Shown here: positions 30,353 to 33,991 of the stretch, in pieces
Layout: each line of letters starts with the position of its first letter
Position numbering within the stretch: the first letter of the stretch is position 1
Assembly (NCBI RefSeq): GCF_000152805.1
Contig: NZ_CH902578.1
Span: 2,220,983 to 2,254,973 of the forward strand
Reading direction: 5' to 3'
DNA length: 33,991 nucleotides
From: Maritimibacter alkaliphilus HTCC2654
Lineage (GTDB): Bacteria; Pseudomonadota; Alphaproteobacteria; Rhodobacterales; Rhodobacteraceae
Position numbers and translations under genes: made by a program
The notes under the pieces: generated by a model
Told to the model about the DNA's origin: nothing
Seen by the model: only the letters and a program-made list of their open reading frames with translations
Databases searched by the model: none

Positions 30353-30958
30353 ATGAGTGGCGACACACAAATCCCGCCCGGCGTCATCCTCGCCGGTGGT
30401 CAGGCGCGGCGCATGGGCGGGCGGGACAAGGCGTTCGTGACGCTCGACGGTCGCCCGATGATCGCGCATGTGATCGCCCGGCTGGAACCGCAGGTGTCCC
30501 GGATCGCGATAAACTCGAACGGCGACCCCTCGGCCTTCACCTCGTCCCACCCGATCCTGTCGGACAGCATCGAGGATCACCCCGGACCGCTCGCCGGAAT
30601 CCTTGCCGCGATGGATTGGGCGCTGACGTTGAAGTCGGACTGGGTGGTGACGGTCGCGACCGACACACCGTTCATCCCGGCCAACCTCGTCGACCGTCTG
30701 ATCCGCGCCCAGAACGCGTCGCGTGCGCCGATCGTGCTGGCCGAAACCCCGGCGGGGGTCGAGCCGGTGGCGGGGCTTTGGTACACGAAACTCGCGAATG
30801 GCTTGCGTGGGTCGATCAAGACCGGCACGCGCAAGGTGACGGATTTCACCGAGGAAAAGGACGCGGTCAGCGCGTTTTTCGCCGCCGAGGACTTCTTCAA
30901 CGTGAACACGCCCGAAGATCTGGACAATGCCGAGGCCCGCCTGCGCGCCCTGCGTTGA
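30353..30958 (+). CDS. mobA: Molybdenum cofactor guanylyltransferase MobA
   Basis: A 201-residue enzyme that attaches GMP to molybdopterin to make the MGD cofactor of DMSO-reductase-type enzymes such as formate dehydrogenase and nitrate reductase. The GTP-binding signature ILAGGQARRMGGRDK is at 12-26. DHPGPLAGILAAM and VATDTPFIP follow in the normal order, and the C-terminal FFNVNTPEDLDNAE is typical. The ATG at 30353 gives a family-like N-terminus, with AAGG about 12 bases upstream. No molybdoenzyme gene is in this window, so its partner genes lie elsewhere. Confidence 0.93.
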   Translation: MSGDTQIPPGVILAGGQARRMGGRDKAFVTLDGRPMIAHVIARLEPQVSRIAINSNGDPSAFTSSHPILSDSIEDHPGPLAGILAAMDWALTLKSDWVVTVATDTPFIPANLVDRLIRAQNASRAPIVLAETPAGVEPVAGLWYTKLANGLRGSIKTGTRKVTDFTEEKDAVSAFFAAEDFFNVNTPEDLDNAEARLRALR

Positions 30959-31059
30959 ACGGGCGGCAAGTTTCCGATCCGCTCCAAACTGCGTCGCAGT
31001 GCCCCACCAAATGGTCGCATATGCGCGATTTTCCATCTTGTGCGGGTCGCGGACCAGCC

Positions 31060-31117
31060 GTAGATGCGTCGGCGGGACACTCCGCCCCAACGCGGAGCAT
31101 ATATCTGGAAGGATACC
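31060..31117 (+). promoter_or_regulatory. Structured serC leader, likely the alphaproteobacterial serC RNA motif
   Basis: Directly before serC, GCGT (31066-31069) plus GGCGG (31071-31075) can pair with CCGCC (31082-31086) plus ACGC (31090-31093). Alternatively CTCCGC (31080-31085) can pair with GCGGAG (31092-31097). The two folds exclude each other and end just before the Shine-Dalgarno GGAAGGA (31107-31113). A conserved serC RNA motif upstream of serC in Alphaproteobacteria is described in the literature, and position and composition fit it. The ligand or trigger is not known to me. Confidence 0.6.
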
Positions 31118-32263
31118 ATGACCGACTTGGTTCAACCGGCAACGCGGCCGGCCAATCCGCGCTTTTCGTCTGGCCCCTGCGCCAAGATTCCGACTTTCAC
31201 CCTCGACAAGCTGAACGATGCCGCCCTCGGGCGTTCGCACCGTGCCGCGATCGGCAAGCAGAAGCTCAAGGCCGCGATCGAAACGACGCGCGAGATCCTT
31301 GGCATTCCCGCCGATTACAAAATCGGCATCGTGCCCGCCTCCGATACCGGCGCGGTCGAGATGGCCATGTGGTCCATGCTGGGCGCGCGCGGCGTGACCA
31401 TGCTGGCATGGGAAAGCTTCGGCTCCGGCTGGGTCACGGATGTGGCCAAGCAGCTCAAACTCGACGCGACCGTCATGACCGCCGACTACGGCCAGCTTCC
31501 CGACCTCGCCTCGGTCGATTTCGCGACCGACGTGGTGTTTACGTGGAATGGCACGACCTCGGGCGTGCGGGTTCCGAACGGCGACTGGATCGCAGACGAC
31601 CGCGAAGGCATCACCATCTGCGACGCGACCTCCGCCGCCTTCGCGATGGACCTGCCGTGGGACAAACTCGATGTGACGACCTTCTCGTGGCAGAAGGTTC
31701 TGGGCGGCGAAGCGGCCCACGGCATGATCGTCCTGTCGCCCCGCGCCGTGGAACGTCTGGAAAGCTACACGCCCGCCTGGCCGCTGCCGAAAATCTTCCG
31801 CATGACCAAAGGCGGCAAGCTGATCGACGGCATCTTCGTGGGCGAGACGATCAACACCCCGTCGATGCTCGCGGTCGAGGACTACCTCGTCGCGCTCGAT
31901 TGGGCGAAATCCGAGGGCGGGCTTGCCGGCCTGATCGCCCGCGCCGACGCCAACGCAAAGGTCATCCACGACTTCTGCGACGCGCATGACTGGATCGCGA
32001 ACCTTGCCGACGAACCGGCCACGCGGTCGAACACCAGCGTGTGCCTGAAGTTCACGGACGACCGGATCAAGGACGGTGCGGTCTTCGCCAAAGCTGTGGC
32101 CAAGCGGCTGGAAGCCGAAGGTGTCGCGCTCGACATCGGCGCCTATCGCGACGCGCCCGCTGGCCTGCGCATCTGGTGCGGCGGCACGGTCGACACCTCG
32201 GACATCGAAGCTCTGATGCCGTGGCTCGACTGGGCGTTCAACGCCGAGATCGCGGCGCAGTAA
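31118..32263 (+). CDS. serC: Phosphoserine aminotransferase
   Basis: A 381-residue PLP enzyme that transaminates 3-phosphohydroxypyruvate with glutamate to phosphoserine, and also serves pyridoxal phosphate synthesis. The PLP lysine is Lys193 ([10 protein letters not shown]). Substrate-binding segments are [12 protein letters not shown] at the N-terminus, [10 protein letters not shown] (38-47) and [12 protein letters not shown] (74-85). It is of the longer alphaproteobacterial type (about 380-390 residues). The ATG at 31118 has GGAAGGA upstream at good spacing. It forms an operon with serA, 94 bp downstream, the gap holding inverted palindromic repeats. Confidence 0.96.
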   Translation: MTDLVQPATRPANPRFSSGPCAKIPTFTLDKLNDAALGRSHRAAIGKQKLKAAIETTREILGIPADYKIGIVPASDTGAVEMAMWSMLGARGVTMLAWESFGSGWVTDVAKQLKLDATVMTADYGQLPDLASVDFATDVVFTWNGTTSGVRVPNGDWIADDREGITICDATSAAFAMDLPWDKLDVTTFSWQKVLGGEAAHGMIVLSPRAVERLESYTPAWPLPKIFRMTKGGKLIDGIFVGETINTPSMLAVEDYLVALDWAKSEGGLAGLIARADANAKVIHDFCDAHDWIANLADEPATRSNTSVCLKFTDDRIKDGAVFAKAVAKRLEAEGVALDIGAYRDAPAGLRIWCGGTVDTSDIEALMPWLDWAFNAEIAAQ

Positions 32264-32275
32264 TTCCAACGCAAT

Positions 32276-32326
32276 GGTGGGTTGGCACCCACCCTACGGC
32301 GCTTCGTAGGGTGGGTGAAACCCACC
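32276..32326. repeat. Pair of inverted GTAGGGTGGGT palindromes between serC and serA
   Basis: GGTGGGT-tggc-ACCCACC (32276-32293) and GGTGGGT-gaa-ACCCACC (32310-32326) are joined by CTACG-gcgctt-CGTAG. The halves ACCCACCCTACG and CGTAGGGTGGGT form a perfect 12-bp inverted repeat. This is the same repeat family as near arfB (8273-8290, 8373-8389, 8631-8647), here as two units head to head, much like BIME-type clusters of REP sequences. Confidence 0.85.
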
Positions 32327-32357
32327 ACCCCCATTCCAAACCAAAGGACCAAGACCA

Positions 32358-33956
32358 ATGGCTCCCAAAGTTCTCGTATCCGACGCCCTCTCTGAATCCG
32401 CCGTCCAGATCTTCCGTGATCGCGGCGTCGAGGTCGATTTCGAACCCAAACTCGGCAAAGACAAAGACGCCCTGATCGCCAAACTGCGTGACGGCGGCTA
32501 CGAAGGCCTCGCCATCCGTTCGGCCACCAAGGTCACGCAAGACGTGCTGGACGCCGCGACCGAGCTGAAGGTCGTCGCCCGCGCCGGGATCGGTGTCGAC
32601 AACGTCGACATTCCGGCCGCTTCGCAAAAAGGCGTGATCGTGATGAACACGCCCTTCGGCAACTCGATCACCACCGCTGAGCACGCCATCGCGATGATGT
32701 TCGCGGTCGCGCGCCAGATCCCCGAAGCCGATGCCTCGACCCAGGCCGGCAAGTGGGAGAAGTCCAAATTCATGGGTGTCGAACTGACCGCCAAGACGCT
32801 GGGCGTCATCGGCTGCGGCAACATCGGCTCCATCGCCGCCGACCGCGCCAAGGGCCTGCGCATGAAAGTCATCGCGTTCGACCCGTTCCTGAGCCAGGAA
32901 CGCGCCGACAAGCTGGGCGTCGAAAAGGTGGAACTGGACGAGTTGCTCGCCCGCGCCGACTTCATCACCCTGCACGTGCCGCTGACCGACAAGACCCGTG
33001 GCATCCTGAACGCTGAAAACCTTGCCAAGACCAAGAAGGGCGTGCGGATCATCAACTGCGCCCGTGGCGGTCTGGTGGACGAGGCCGCGCTGGCCGAGGC
33101 GATCAAGTCCGGCCACGTCGCCGGTGCCGCCTTCGACGTGTTCGAGGTCGAGCCCGCAAAGGACAGCCCGCTTTTCGGTCTGCCGAACGTGGTCTGCACC
33201 CCGCACCTCGGCGCGTCGACCACCGAGGCGCAGGAAAACGTGGCGCTTCAGGTGGCCGAGCAGATCTCGGACTACCTGCTGACCGGCGCCGTCACCAACG
33301 CGCTGAACATGCCGTCCGTGACCGCCGAGGAAGCCAAGGTCATGGGTCCGTGGATCAAGCTTGCCGAGCATCTGGGGGCTTTCGTCGGCCAGATGACCGA
33401 AGAGCCGATCAAGGAGATCAACGTGACGCTCGACGGTGTGGCGTCGAAGATGAACGTGAAGGCGTTGGATTGCGCCGTTCTGGCGGGTCTGATGAAGCCG
33501 CAGAACGCCGAGATCAACATGGTGTCGGCCCCCATCGTGGCGAAGGACCGTGGCATCAAATCGTCCACCACAACGCAGGACAAGACCGGCGTTTTCGACG
33601 GCTACATCAAGATCGTCGTGAAGACCGACAAGCGCGAGCGGTCCATCGCGGGCACCGTGTTTTCGGACGGCAAGCCGCGCTTCATCCAGATCAAAGGCAT
33701 CACCATCGACGCCGAGATCGGCGAGCACATGCTCTACACGACCAACAAGGACGTGCCGGGCATTATCGGGACGCTGGGCCGCACGCTTGGCGAAATGGGC
33801 GTGAACATCGCCAACTTCACCCTTGGCCGCAACCAGCAGGGCGGGGATGCCATCGCGCTCCTCTACGTCGATGCGGAAGTGCCGGCGAACGTGCGCAAGG
33901 CGCTGAGCGACACGGGCATGTTCCAGAACGTGAGCGCACTGCAATTCGCGATCTGA
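32358..33956 (+). CDS. serA: D-3-phosphoglycerate dehydrogenase
   Basis: A 532-residue type 1 enzyme oxidising 3-phosphoglycerate to 3-phosphohydroxypyruvate, the first committed step of serine synthesis. The NAD-binding loop is GVIGCGNIGS (149-158). Catalytic residues by family pattern are Arg236 (NCARGGLVDE), Glu265 (DVFEVEP) and His283 (TPHLGAST). An intervening ASB domain (about 320-450) and a C-terminal ACT domain (about 455-532, with NKDVPGIIGTLGRTLGEMGV) allow allosteric control, classically by serine. The ATG at 32358 has AAAGGA upstream. It is the second gene of the serC-serA operon. The enzyme order is reversed relative to the pathway, which is usual in this group. Confidence 0.97.
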   Translation: MAPKVLVSDALSESAVQIFRDRGVEVDFEPKLGKDKDALIAKLRDGGYEGLAIRSATKVTQDVLDAATELKVVARAGIGVDNVDIPAASQKGVIVMNTPFGNSITTAEHAIAMMFAVARQIPEADASTQAGKWEKSKFMGVELTAKTLGVIGCGNIGSIAADRAKGLRMKVIAFDPFLSQERADKLGVEKVELDELLARADFITLHVPLTDKTRGILNAENLAKTKKGVRIINCARGGLVDEAALAEAIKSGHVAGAAFDVFEVEPAKDSPLFGLPNVVCTPHLGASTTEAQENVALQVAEQISDYLLTGAVTNALNMPSVTAEEAKVMGPWIKLAEHLGAFVGQMTEEPIKEINVTLDGVASKMNVKALDCAVLAGLMKPQNAEINMVSAPIVAKDRGIKSSTTTQDKTGVFDGYIKIVVKTDKRERSIAGTVFSDGKPRFIQIKGITIDAEIGEHMLYTTNKDVPGIIGTLGRTLGEMGVNIANFTLGRNQQGGDAIALLYVDAEVPANVRKALSDTGMFQNVSALQFAI

Positions 33957-33964
33957 GGTTTCGA

Positions 33965-33980
33965 ACCGGCTGACGCCGGT
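33965..33980 (+). terminator. Stem-loop after serA, possible terminator
   Basis: ACCGGC-tgac-GCCGGT lies 9 bp after the serA stop. The window ends before any T-run could be seen, so its role as a terminator is only likely. Confidence 0.4.
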
Positions 33981-33991
33981 CCGACCGGCTG

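Overview
The window is GC-rich (roughly 65% by eye), with tightly packed genes, ATGA/GTGA gene overlaps and a gene set typical of a marine or soil Rhodobacterales (Roseobacter/Rhodobacter group) alphaproteobacterium. Pointers to this are TrcR (DUF1013), a DUF4453-type secreted protein, a hybrid histidine kinase of roseobacter type, a RecQ with two C-terminal HRDC-like domains, and a serC-serA operon with a structured leader. The gene content is chromosomal and mostly housekeeping. I see no rRNA, tRNA, CRISPR array, phage module or transposase.

Left part (1-7120): tRNA U34 hydroxylase trhO (runs off the left edge), a small membrane protein, a Do-type periplasmic protease, nicotinamidase pncA, a patatin-like lipase, an MDR-family oxidoreductase and nicotinate phosphoribosyltransferase pncB. 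PncA and PncB together give the deamidating NAD salvage route from nicotinamide to nicotinate mononucleotide. The gap between the lipase and the oxidoreductase holds three consecutive stem-loops.

Centre-left (7121-9330): this is the least ordinary stretch. It holds an AT-richer orphan gene of unknown function with one membrane segment, then a near-tandem duplication of about 240-250 bp that copies the 3' end of the ribosome-rescue gene arfB together with palindromic repeats. Upstream of arfB is a compact candidate RNA. It has a strong Shine-Dalgarno, a 13-codon reading frame, a distal anti-Shine-Dalgarno that can close a long-range stem, and an intrinsic terminator.

Centre (9327-19405): a minus-strand run of UMF1/Atg22-like transporter, murein endopeptidase mepA, a secreted phytase/esterase-like protein and a YhhQ-type queuosine-precursor transporter. 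A hot-dog thioesterase lies upstream. On the plus strand are yggT and recQ-yaaA. Convergent to yaaA is a hybrid histidine kinase whose C-terminal receiver is in a different frame, joined by a TTGA stop/start overlap.

Right part (19548-33991): the alpha-2-macroglobulin/penicillin-binding protein 1C pair (GTGA overlap), a DUF4453-like secreted protein, trcR, a secreted RNase T2, azlCD, mobA, and the serine biosynthesis operon serC-serA. The serC leader can form mutually exclusive hairpins, and the serC-serA gap holds the same palindromic repeat family seen near arfB. Three convergent gene pairs end with 4-bp interlocked stop codons.
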